This document shows, one piece after another, positions 8,397-14,804 of a stretch of DNA of 17,714 bases; position 1 is the first letter of the stretch, and each line of letters begins with the position of its first letter. The notes under the pieces were generated by a model. It was not told the DNA's origin, did no database searches, and saw only the letters and a list, made by a program, of their open reading frames with translations. This stretch comes from JBCCZC01 sp039188505 (GTDB lineage Bacteria; Pseudomonadota; Gammaproteobacteria; Xanthomonadales; SZUA-38). The position numbers were made by a program, and so were the translations under genes. Where the stretch lies: positions 1 to 17,714 of the forward strand of contig JBCCZC010000066.1 in the NCBI GenBank assembly GCA_039188505.1, written 5' to 3'.

Positions 8397-10247
8397 TCAG
8401 AACATCTGCGACGGTCCCGTCGGGTCATCGGGCGCGTCGTCCCGTCCCTCGATCCAGTCGCCGGTGTCCATCTTGTCGTAGCTCATGCCCGGCCCGACCA
8501 TCGGGTAGACGAGCGCGTCCGGGTCGATGATGACCTCGAGGAAGGCCGGGCCATCGAACTCGATGAAGGCCTTGATCGTCTCGGCGAGATCTTCCTTGCG
8601 ATCCAGCTTGACCGCGAAGCGATAGCCGTCGGCCTCGGCGGCCTTCACGAAGTCCTTGCTGTGCAGCGACTTGTCGCTGCCCGCCAGGCGGCCCTTGTAG
8701 TAGAGCTGCTGCCACTGCCGCACCATGCCGTCGCCGTAGTTGTTGAGCACGACGACCTTCACCGGCAGGTCGTAGGTGGTGGCCGTCTCCAGCTCGCCGA
8801 TGTTCATGCGCATGCTGCCGTCGCCGTCGATGTCAATCACGAGGCGATCGGGCCGGGCGAACTGCGCGCCAATCGCCGCCGGCAGGCCGAAGCCCATCGT
8901 GCCCATGCTCCCCGAGGTCAGCCAGAGGCGGGGCTCGCGATAGTCGAAGTATTGCGCCGCCCACATCTGGTGCTGGCCGACACCGGTCGCGATGATGGCT
9001 TTCCCGCCCGTGTGCCGGTTGATCTCCTCGATAACGGCGTGGGGCTGGATCAGCGGCGACTCGCGGTCGTACTCGAGACGGTGGCGATCCTTGAGCTCGG
9101 CGATATGTGCATGCCACTCGGAAAAGGTTTTGTCGAACCGGATGCGCTTGCCGAAGTCGAGCAGGTCTTCGAGGTCCCGCTCCAGCACGCCGATGTGGTA
9201 CCAGTCGACCGTCCGCACCTTGCCGATCTCGGAGATATCAACGTCGAAATGCGCGATTCTGCGAGCGTTCGGGGCGAACCGCGGCGGGTCACCCGCGACC
9301 CGATCATCGAAGCGCGCACCGATGGCGATCAGGAAATCGCAGTCCTGAACGGCATAGTTGGCGTAGGCCATGCCGTGCATGCCCAGCATGTGGAGCGACA
9401 GGGGATGCGTGGTGTCGCTGGCACCGAGGCCCATGAGCGTGGTGGTCACCGGCAGCCCGTGATGGTCTGCGAAGCGCCGTAGCGCCTTCGTGGCGTTGCT
9501 GTTGATCACACCACCGCCGGCATAGATGAGCGGACGCTCGGCGGCAGCCAGCAGCTCATAGAATCGTTCGCAGGCGTCGTCGGCAAGACGGTTCTCGAGC
9601 ACCATGTCGAGACGCTGCCGGTAGCCCTTCAGCGGCAGCATGCCGGCGCCGGAGAAGTCGCCGCTCCAGTTCTGCATGTCCTTGGGGATATCGACGACGA
9701 CGGGTCCCGGTCGGCCGGTGCGCGCCAGCTCGAACGCTGCGCGCATGGTGGCTTCGAGGCGCTCGGGGTCGGTCACCAGGAACACGTGCTTCGCCACTGC
9801 GCCCATGATCGCGGACACCGGCGCCTCCTGAAACGCGTCGGTACCGATGGCGTGTGTCGGCACCTGGCCGCAGATCACGACGATCGGCACGGAATCCGCC
9901 ATGCAGTCGCGGACCGGCGTCACGGTGTTGGTCGCGCCCGGGCCCGAAGTGACCATCACCACACCGACATCACCGCTGGCGCGCGCATAGCCGGCCGCCA
10001 TGAAGCCCGCGCCCTGCTCGTTGGCGGGCACGACCAGCCGCATCGGTTCCGGATGCTCCGCCGTACCGTGGTCATCGTTGTAGCGGAAGACGGCATCGTA
10101 GGTCGGCAGGATGGCGCCGCCCGAATAGCCGAAAACCACGTCTACACCCTCGTCCGCCAGGACCTGTACGATCATCTCCGCGCCGGTCATGGACGTACCA
10201 GCGAGCGGATGGGTTGAGCGATGTTCGGCCGGGCGATCGTTGGTCAT
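8397..10247 (-). CDS. ilvB: Acetolactate synthase large subunit, biosynthetic type
   Basis: Thiamine-diphosphate enzyme (acetohydroxy acid synthase, IlvB/IlvI family) that condenses two pyruvates, or pyruvate with 2-oxobutyrate: the first common step of branched-chain amino acid synthesis in the cytoplasm. It has 616 residues, slightly longer than the usual 560-590. The N-terminal TPP domain spans about 20-190, with catalytic Glu77 in A-N-E-Q-G-A-G-F. The central FAD/oxidoreductase-like domain spans about 215-360 (F-D-D-R-V-A-G at 313-319). The C-terminal TPP domain spans about 405-580, with G-D-G-S-M at 475-479 and N-N-Y-G-D-G-M-V-R-Q-W-Q at 502-513 as the cofactor/Mg2+ motif. The end carries the P-M-V-G-P-G-M tail typical of biosynthetic forms. 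The ATG at 10247 gives a 19-residue lead before the conserved M-T-G-A-E-M-I-V; the Met codon at 10190 is an alternative start, and neither has a strong Shine-Dalgarno. It diverges from ilvH instead of preceding it in an operon. Confidence 0.95.
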   Translation of the reverse strand: MTNDRPAEHRSTHPLAGTSMTGAEMIVQVLADEGVDVVFGYSGGAILPTYDAVFRYNDDHGTAEHPEPMRLVVPANEQGAGFMAAGYARASGDVGVVMVTSGPGATNTVTPVRDCMADSVPIVVICGQVPTHAIGTDAFQEAPVSAIMGAVAKHVFLVTDPERLEATMRAAFELARTGRPGPVVVDIPKDMQNWSGDFSGAGMLPLKGYRQRLDMVLENRLADDACERFYELLAAAERPLIYAGGGVINSNATKALRRFADHHGLPVTTTLMGLGASDTTHPLSLHMLGMHGMAYANYAVQDCDFLIAIGARFDDRVAGDPPRFAPNARRIAHFDVDISEIGKVRTVDWYHIGVLERDLEDLLDFGKRIRFDKTFSEWHAHIAELKDRHRLEYDRESPLIQPHAVIEEINRHTGGKAIIATGVGQHQMWAAQYFDYREPRLWLTSGSMGTMGFGLPAAIGAQFARPDRLVIDIDGDGSMRMNIGELETATTYDLPVKVVVLNNYGDGMVRQWQQLYYKGRLAGSDKSLHSKDFVKAAEADGYRFAVKLDRKEDLAETIKAFIEFDGPAFLEVIIDPDALVYPMVGPGMSYDKMDTGDWIEGRDDAPDDPTGPSQMF

Positions 10248-10255
10248 GGCTGCAA

Positions 10256-10284
10256 ACGTATGGCTTGTGCGAGAAGTATTTCAA
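10256..10284 (-). promoter_or_regulatory. Candidate promoter for ilvB, possibly leaderless
   Basis: On the minus strand TTGAAA (10284-10279, 5/6 to the -35 consensus) is followed after 17 bases by ATACGT (10261-10256), a poor -10. Transcription would begin almost at the ATG at 10247, where no Shine-Dalgarno is seen, so a leaderless or nearly leaderless message is possible. The start site is not proven. Confidence 0.3.
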
Positions 10285-10291
10285 ACGAGTG

Positions 10292-10320
10292 TTTACTACC
10301 CGCCGCAACATGGCAATACT
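10292..10320 (+). promoter_or_regulatory. Candidate sigma-70 promoter for ilvH
   Basis: TTTACT (10292-10297) and AATACT (10315-10320) each match consensus at 4/6 with an ideal 17-base spacer. Transcription would begin near 10327, giving a leader of about 38 bases. GAGGT at 10352-10356 is a reasonable Shine-Dalgarno for the ATG at 10365. I see no attenuator hairpin or leader peptide rich in Leu, Val or Ile. Confidence 0.4.
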
Positions 10321-10364
10321 CTTGTGAGGAAAAAGTCCCGGTCACCTTGCCGAGGTCATTACCG

Positions 10365-10886
10365 ATGCGACACGTCATCTCCGTGCTGTTAGAGAACGAG
10401 GTCGGTGCGCTGACGCGCATGACGGGCCTTTTCTCGACCCGTGGTTACAACATCGAGTCACTCAACGTAGCGCCCACCGACGACCCGGCCATCTCCCGCG
10501 TAACCGTCGTGATCACGGGGTCCGACGCCGCGATTGCGCAGGTGAAGGGGCAGCTGGGGAAGCTCGTCGACGTGGTCAACATCCACGACATGACCGTGGG
10601 TGAGCATTTCGAGCGCGAGCTGGTGATCGTGAAATTCAGGCTCCATACCGGCGAGCTGGACCAGGTGCTCAAGCTGTGCAAGGACTACGGCGCGGAGCTG
10701 CTGGACGACGCCCAGGCGAGCTGCACGGTGCAGCTCACAGGCCGCATCGGCGAGGTGGACGCCTTCGTCGACGCCGCCGCTCGGATCGGGCGCCTCCAGG
10801 CCGTAGCTCGCAGCGGAAGCGTCGCCGTTTCCAAGGGTGAGGTGACCCTCTCCTCCTATGCGAAGACGCATCGGCTGACAGGTTGA
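10365..10886 (+). CDS. ilvH: Acetolactate synthase small (regulatory) subunit
   Basis: The 173-residue ACT-domain regulatory subunit binds and activates the large subunit and confers valine feedback inhibition (family knowledge). The N-terminal ACT domain covers about residues 2-75, opening M-R-H-V-I-S-V-L-L-E-N-E-V-G-A-L-T-R with the ligand-contact G-A-L. G-L-F-S-T-R-G-Y-N-I follows at 21-30. The C-terminal ALS_ss_C domain covers about 80-165 and opens with E-L-V-I-V-K. The frame is open further upstream to an ATG at 10221, but the family start motif and GAGGT at 10352 fix the start at 10365. It is convergent with the ATP-grasp gene, with 40 bases between stops. Confidence 0.95.
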   Translation: MRHVISVLLENEVGALTRMTGLFSTRGYNIESLNVAPTDDPAISRVTVVITGSDAAIAQVKGQLGKLVDVVNIHDMTVGEHFERELVIVKFRLHTGELDQVLKLCKDYGAELLDDAQASCTVQLTGRIGEVDAFVDAAARIGRLQAVARSGSVAVSKGEVTLSSYAKTHRLTG

Positions 10887-10910
10887 TCGAGACAGCAGGA
10901 CCGCAGATCA

Positions 10911-10923
10911 GGCCGCGGCGGCC
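10911..10923. terminator. GC-rich inverted repeat between convergent genes
   Basis: GGCCGCGGCGGCC is a perfect inverted repeat in the short space between the ends of ilvH and the ATP-grasp gene. On the plus strand it is followed by GTTTC, on the minus strand by TGATC with no T run. The loop is only about 3 bases, so this is a weak candidate for a shared bidirectional stop. Confidence 0.35.
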
Positions 10924-10926
10924 GTT

Positions 10927-11775
10927 TCAGAAAGCATCCAGACCGCGGGCGAACTCCGCCACCCCCTGTTCCGAAAACAAGCTCACCCGCCTGGGGCCAA
11001 AGGTCGGCGTCGGATTGATGTCGTAGAGGACAGGCTTACCTTCGACGATCGCATAGTCGAACTTCCCGAAATCGAAGCCCAGCTCCGATCGAAGCTGCCG
11101 CAATTCGTCAGGCACGCCGTGCAGCACTTCGCGCCGGAAGATAGATCTGCCCTTGACGATCGGCTTCGTCCCCGTGCACAGCTCACCCAGTTCGCGATCG
11201 CCGAAAAAGAACCAGAACCGCAGGCGATAATTTCCGTCGGCGTCCTGCTCGGTCAGGAGCTTCTCGACAATCAGGTGCGGGTTCCGCCAGACTCCGGGAG
11301 GTACGTCGCGCAGGGAATCAAAGATCGGATACTGGCTGGGCGTGATGACGCTCCGACTGCGCCAGGGTCCATCACCGGCAGCGGACCGCTCGCTGCTCCG
11401 GCCCTTCCGTACATCGATTCCGAGATCGGTAATCCCACCGAAATTGTTATTGGTCTTCACGACCACGCGCCCGTCAAAGGCATCACCACGGCTGAGCAGC
11501 TGCCGGCTGAAGCGCCGCTTGGAAATGTCGACGACACGCGCGTTGATCGCGACCGGGAAGCGCTCCATGCAGGCCGAGTAGCCGGGCTCCACCCGCGTAG
11601 CATCGACGTGCAGCAGGCCGATGTCTGCATCAACGGCTTCGTCGACCCCATGGGCAAGGAGCACCTCGACGCCATGCTTTCGCCAGTGACCCGCGAGATA
11701 GCGACCCAGGTAGCGGGACTTCCAGAATTGGCGGTTCGATTCGTGCGTGACCACGCACAGGCGGCGAGCGGTCAT
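10927..11775 (-). CDS. ATP-grasp family protein, candidate peptide-modifying ligase
   Basis: A 282-residue protein; I recognise the ATP-grasp fold but not a named subfamily. The N-terminal part (about 1-95: R-R-L-C-V-V-T-H, D-I-G-L-L-H-V-D) resembles a Rossmann-like pre-ATP-grasp domain. V-V-V-K-T-N-N-N-F-G-G at 104-114 looks like the ATP-binding lysine plus Gly loop. V-E-K-L-L at 170-174 would contact adenine. F-D-Y-A-I at 239-243 and Y-D-I-N-P-T-P at 251-257 match the C-terminal metal-binding strands. Family members join a carboxylate to an amine, hydroxyl or thiol through an acyl phosphate. The ATG at 11775 is chosen because M-T-A-R-R-L-C starts the fold and AGGGA lies about 9-10 bases upstream; the frame continues 25 codons further. 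It is the last of four same-strand genes, 175 bases after the 67-residue peptide, which suggests the peptide as substrate (inference). A RimK-like or sugar-acid ligase role is possible instead. Confidence 0.8.
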   Translation of the reverse strand: MTARRLCVVTHESNRQFWKSRYLGRYLAGHWRKHGVEVLLAHGVDEAVDADIGLLHVDATRVEPGYSACMERFPVAINARVVDISKRRFSRQLLSRGDAFDGRVVVKTNNNFGGITDLGIDVRKGRSSERSAAGDGPWRSRSVITPSQYPIFDSLRDVPPGVWRNPHLIVEKLLTEQDADGNYRLRFWFFFGDRELGELCTGTKPIVKGRSIFRREVLHGVPDELRQLRSELGFDFGKFDYAIVEGKPVLYDINPTPTFGPRRVSLFSEQGVAEFARGLDAF

Positions 11776-11850
11776 CTGGCGCTGTCCCTTGTGGCCTCGC
11801 CCCCCGCTGAATGACTGGGACGCGGCACACGTGCGACGCCCACACAACAA

Positions 11851-11860
11851 GACACGTGTC
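11851..11860. promoter_or_regulatory. GACACGTGTC palindrome in the ATP-grasp leader
   Basis: A perfect 10-bp palindrome 76 bases upstream of the ATP-grasp start. A partial copy of the CACGTG core lies at 11828-11833. ACACGTGTC followed four bases later by GGATC also occurs at 8298-8315, in the leader of the DUF11 gene. It could be a regulator site; no protein is known to me for it here. Confidence 0.25.
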
Positions 11861-11950
11861 CAATGGATCGCCGGACAGTGATCTTGCGTCGTTCCGGGTG
11901 AACCAGCGCGAGCCAGCTACGGCGGACCTGGCGAAAAGCGGGACTCCTGC

Positions 11951-12154
11951 CTAGAGGTAGGACCCGTAGCCCGTGGCACGCGTGACGCCATTGCCATTGT
12001 CGCGGGTATCGGCGGGGCGGGAGCCCTGCGCTTGTGCGGGAGCCGGCCGGGCATCCGCTCGACTCAGCGGTCGCGCCCAGGTCTGCGGCAGCGCTGTGCT
12101 GCTGACTACCGCGCTGCCTGCCACGAGGCTCTTCACCGACTTTGAATTGCTCAT
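11951..12154 (-). CDS. 67-residue small peptide, candidate RiPP precursor
   Basis: Short ORF encoding M-S-N-S-K-S-V-K-S-L..., with an ATG at 12154 preceded by AGGGG at a 5-base spacing. A GTG two codons earlier is less likely because it would leave no spacing. The N-terminal half (K5-S-V-K-S-L-V-A-G-S-A-V-V-S-S-T-A-L-P) is a mildly hydrophobic leader-like segment, followed by W26-A-R-P and a Pro/Ala/Gln-rich stretch ending P-A-P-A-Q-A-Q (residues 37-43). The C-terminal 24 residues are polar and hold D49, D52, N53, N55, then T-R-A-T-G-Y-G-S-Y-L with Tyr63 and Tyr66. The leader recalls small bacterial peptides with an 'LP-x-x-W-x-K/R-P...PA-x-AQ' segment; that is memory, not a search. It lies between sulfotransferase/hydroxylase genes and an ATP-grasp gene, all on one strand, the usual setting of a modified-peptide precursor. 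No alternative function is recognised. Whether it is translated is unproven. Confidence 0.6.
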   Translation of the reverse strand: MSNSKSVKSLVAGSAVVSSTALPQTWARPLSRADARPAPAQAQGSRPADTRDNGNGVTRATGYGSYL

Positions 12155-12218
12155 TGCCACCCCTGCGGGATCTTCTCATCCAATGCCGCGTCGTCGCCCG
12201 ACCGTCCGGCAGTCGAAA

Positions 12219-12248
12219 TAATTACCACAATCCCGTAAACGTTTCCAA
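12219..12248 (-). promoter_or_regulatory. Candidate promoter for the small peptide gene
   Basis: On the minus strand TTGGAA (12248-12243, 4/6) is followed after 18 bases by TGG-TAATTA (-10 at 12224-12219, extended TGn form). This is a rare AT-rich patch in a GC-rich region. Transcription would start near 12211, giving a leader of about 57 bases to the ATG at 12154. A separate promoter would let the peptide be made in excess over the enzymes, as is common for precursor peptides. Confidence 0.35.
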
Positions 12249-12278
12249 TGACCCCGTTGCCTGGAACGTCCGGGCTCC

Positions 12279-13139
12279 TCACTGGTCCGCGGCATCGTCC
12301 GTTCCCGGGAGCTCGACCGTCGGATAGAACTGCCGGAAGAACCAGGCGCACTGGCGGCGAAGCGCTTCGTCGATCCTGACCGGCAGCTGATGGGGCGCCG
12401 TAGCGCTGACCAGCTGACGGGTCTCGTGGGTGAACTTGTAGCGGTAGTGGCTATCGGCGTCACCGATGAAAGTCGCGAGGCGGCTCGGATCGATCGTGTG
12501 ATCGGCGAGTCCCAGCCAGTCGTAGATGAAGGCCATGGCATCCACCGGATTGGCGACCAGCTGTTCATAGGTGACATAGCAGAGTCGGCTGCGAATGGCT
12601 TCGTCCTCGATGTCCTGCATCTGCTCGATGGACTTCATTGGCTCGCCGACGAGGCCGCCATTACCGAACAGCGCGGCGAGGCGCGCGCTGATCGAATGCG
12701 CGTCGATGTCGTCGGGAAAATCCAGAAGCCTGGTCCTCGCGTGCTGCCGCTCGATCGAGCCAAGGATCTGGCGGGGATCCCGCACGCACACGATCATGCG
12801 GAAGTCGGGATCGATGAGCGCGAGCAACTCGACCATCTTTAACCACCCGCGGCTCTTGTCCACGACGACCGGGCGCTCCGTTTCCTCGAACCAGCCGTTC
12901 ATCAGCCCACGGATCGCCGCAAGCAGCCGGTCATGGACCCGCTCCAGATCGTGATCCAGCTGCGCCAGCAGGAAGCTGTCGCCGCTGATGCCCTGGCGAA
13001 ACCGGCTGATCGCACCATAGAGGGGCGAGCTGTGACCGGTGTGGTAGACCTCAGGGTGCTGACCTAGCAGCTGGCACATGAGCGTACTGCCCGACCGGGG
13101 CAGGCCGCTCACGTAGATGATCCGTTTGGCTAGTTCCAT
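12279..13139 (-). CDS. PAPS-dependent sulfotransferase family protein
   Basis: 286 residues, a normal length for a single-domain sulfotransferase. The 5'-phosphosulfate loop is S-G-L-P-R-S-G-S-T-L at 11-20. The 3'-phosphate motif is V-C-V-R-D-P-R-Q-I-L-G-S at 117-128, with Arg120 and Ser128 as the expected PAPS contacts. V-D-K-S-R-G-W at 93-99 is the usual motif between them. The enzyme would transfer sulfate from PAPS to a hydroxyl or amine in the cytoplasm; the acceptor cannot be read from sequence. The start at 13139 is supported by the conserved R-I-I-Y-V-S-G-L-P beginning within 6 residues; AAAGGA lies about 12 bases upstream. Only 25 bases separate it from the fusion gene before it, so the two are probably co-transcribed. 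The small peptide gene follows after 124 bases. Small-molecule sulfation is an alternative to peptide sulfation. Confidence 0.88.
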   Translation of the reverse strand: MELAKRIIYVSGLPRSGSTLMCQLLGQHPEVYHTGHSSPLYGAISRFRQGISGDSFLLAQLDHDLERVHDRLLAAIRGLMNGWFEETERPVVVDKSRGWLKMVELLALIDPDFRMIVCVRDPRQILGSIERQHARTRLLDFPDDIDAHSISARLAALFGNGGLVGEPMKSIEQMQDIEDEAIRSRLCYVTYEQLVANPVDAMAFIYDWLGLADHTIDPSRLATFIGDADSHYRYKFTHETRQLVSATAPHQLPVRIDEALRRQCAWFFRQFYPTVELPGTDDAADQ

Positions 13140-13164
13140 CGCGACGATGGTTCCTTTAGATGCT

Positions 13165-14598
13165 TCATGCTGACCCCTGTCTTGCGCGGCGCGCGGCCAT
13201 CGATCGATCGAGCGGGCCCTCGTCAGGCACGTGCCAATCGCCGATCAGATGCACCCGGTCGATGCCGGAGCCGTTTCTCACCGCGTGCGGCCGGAAATTG
13301 TTGATCTCCCACAGCTCGCCTGCCCTCAGGGTCTTCTCGCTGCCGTTGACTTCGAAGGTGATCGACGGGTCGGTAATGACGGCCATATGTACCCGGTGGC
13401 TGACCGCGAACGACCGACCCCGGTCGACGTGTCGGGGAATCTCCTTGCCCGGCGGCAGCCGGGTCAGGATAAGCCTGAGAAAATAGCCCGGCCCGTAGTG
13501 CTCGGACATCCGGTCCTCCAGCGCGGCAATGTGCTCTCCGAACAGGTCTTCGTGGTGTCGACCGATGGCGCCGTGCTCGTGGACCACATCAAACTCGGGC
13601 GGATCCACCCACAGGATCGGCGTCGTATGGGTGTCGACGTGCGGGCCGAACTGGTCCTGGCGGTAGGTCATGAGGTGCCACTCGTCATAGAGCTTCTGCA
13701 CCTGGCTCGCCAGCGCTTCGACACCGTTGTGACAGCCGAGAAAATCGAAATCGAAGTCGCCCTTGATCGTGGCGGGAAAGGGCTCGCGGCTTTTACCTAC
13801 GGCCCGGGTTCGGCTCAGCAGCGGCGCGGGCCTGAAGCCGCCACCACGGCCCGCGCTTTCGTCCAGCAGCTCATAGCCGAAGTGCTCGAGTTCGGCGATG
13901 TGATGTTCGAACACAAGGTTGAGCTGCCGGATCATGAGCGGGGACAGGTTGGCAATCTGCTCAGCATTGCGGTCGCGAATGCCAGAGTACCGGCTGCCTT
14001 TCACCACGATCTCGCGATCGCTATCAACTCGCAGCTCGCCGAGCTCAGGAAGCAGCTCCCGGAGACGATTCAAGAACGTCTGCGGTTGCGCCGTCAGCTC
14101 TTCATAGCTCATCGCCACAGAGCGCTCGCCGAAGCGCTCGATGTTCTTGCGGGCGCGCTCGAGCATGCGGATCGCGTGGCGGGCGGCCTGGGAGACCCGG
14201 GCCTGCCAATTGTTCCGAAGGATGCCCTCGGCCATGGCGTAGGGGTTCCGCCAGGAGATCACGAAGTTCGCTTCCGGGAACTCGGCGTCCAGCATGTCCA
14301 TGCGGACAACGTTGGGTGGGCTCTTCTCGACTCGCACGGCAGCCGCGGCGTCGTCGGCGTCCCAGTGTTCGTTCCAGACCCGACGAATCTCCGGCCAGTC
14401 GTAGGAGGCCGAATCGGTGAAGGCATCGCATTCGCTGTAGAAATGGACGACACCGAGTTCACGCGGGATTGGGCCAACGTAGCCATCCACGTGCTGTCCT
14501 TCATCGGGGAGCACGGCGACCGCCGAAGAGCGGCCGACAAGCTTGGACACCAGGCTTGAGCCGCTGTTGTTCGGGATGCAGATGAACAGGTGCTTCAT
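13165..14598 (-). CDS. Sulfotransferase-aspartyl/asparaginyl beta-hydroxylase fusion
   Basis: A 477-residue, two-domain protein. The N-terminal sulfotransferase-like domain (about 1-245) has P-N-N-S-G-S-S-L-V at 9-17 in the phosphosulfate-loop position, E-K-S-P-P-N-V-V-R at 91-99, and V-I-S-W-R-N-P-Y-A-M-A-E-G at 113-125 as the 3'-phosphate motif. The first loop lacks the usual P-R-S-G-T/S, having N-N-S-G-S-S instead. The C-terminal domain (about 280-460) matches the Fe(II)/2-oxoglutarate aspartyl/asparaginyl beta-hydroxylase family: P-R-H-V-D-R-G at 388-394 (His390), H-R-V-H-M-A-V at 401-407, G-E-L-W-E-I-N-N at 427-434, R-P-H-A-V-R-N at 436-442 (His438), R-V-H-L-I-G-D-W at 448-455. In that family two His bind iron, and the Arg after the second His binds 2-oxoglutarate. 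The start at 14598 is where the conserved M-K-H-L-F-I-C-I begins; the frame extends upstream to a TTG, and no clear Shine-Dalgarno is seen. It is the first gene of the candidate modification cluster. Confidence 0.85.
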   Translation of the reverse strand: MKHLFICIPNNSGSSLVSKLVGRSSAVAVLPDEGQHVDGYVGPIPRELGVVHFYSECDAFTDSASYDWPEIRRVWNEHWDADDAAAAVRVEKSPPNVVRMDMLDAEFPEANFVISWRNPYAMAEGILRNNWQARVSQAARHAIRMLERARKNIERFGERSVAMSYEELTAQPQTFLNRLRELLPELGELRVDSDREIVVKGSRYSGIRDRNAEQIANLSPLMIRQLNLVFEHHIAELEHFGYELLDESAGRGGGFRPAPLLSRTRAVGKSREPFPATIKGDFDFDFLGCHNGVEALASQVQKLYDEWHLMTYRQDQFGPHVDTHTTPILWVDPPEFDVVHEHGAIGRHHEDLFGEHIAALEDRMSEHYGPGYFLRLILTRLPPGKEIPRHVDRGRSFAVSHRVHMAVITDPSITFEVNGSEKTLRAGELWEINNFRPHAVRNGSGIDRVHLIGDWHVPDEGPLDRSMAARRARQGSA

Positions 14599-14804
14599 GG
14601 TGGTCGGGTGCCGCGTCCGTCGCGGCTGGCAATTGAGTTCGAGTTCTGCGCCATTCTGAAGGGCAATGTCGCCACCTGTCACCTGGCATCTTGAAGCTGC
14701 CAATGTGAAACCGTGTCAGCGATCGTCGACCTCCACAATCCGTCCCACCTGCCTTCGCTAGGCTAGAGCGAATCAGAATTACAGACGCTTTCGAGGGGAA
14801 AGCC
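14599..14804. promoter_or_regulatory. 206-bp divergent intergenic region
   Basis: This separates the start of the minus-strand cluster from the plus-strand STAS-like gene, so it must hold promoters for both. I could not fix convincing -35/-10 pairs on either strand. The main recognisable element is the inverted repeat at 14754-14772. Confidence 0.4.
14754..14772. promoter_or_regulatory. Inverted repeat TTCGCT-N7-AGCGAA
   Basis: Perfect 6-bp arms (14754-14759 and 14767-14772) flank AGGCTAG, and the inside also reads CTAG-G-CTAG. The element ends 32 bases before the ATG of the STAS-like gene, a typical operator position. It is not followed by a T run on the plus strand, so it is unlikely to be a terminator. 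Confidence 0.4.

Noticed and set aside
10221..10364. N-terminal extension of IlvH in the same frame from an ATG at 10221.
   Set aside because: The extension overlaps the ilvB start, has no family similarity, and the conserved small-subunit start M-R-H-V-I-S-V-L lies at 10365 with its own ribosome site.
11772..12179. A 135-residue minus-strand ORF overlapping the small peptide in another frame, whose TGA overlaps the ATP-grasp ATG (ATGA).
   Set aside because: The overlap is tempting, but the product is Arg/Ser/Gly-rich with no fold-like pattern, as expected for an out-of-frame reading of GC-rich DNA. The 67-residue frame has a better ribosome site and a leader-like sequence.
13231..14559. A 442-residue plus-strand ORF opposite the fusion gene.
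   Set aside because: Antisense shadow: the minus-strand frame carries clear sulfotransferase and beta-hydroxylase motifs; this one has none.
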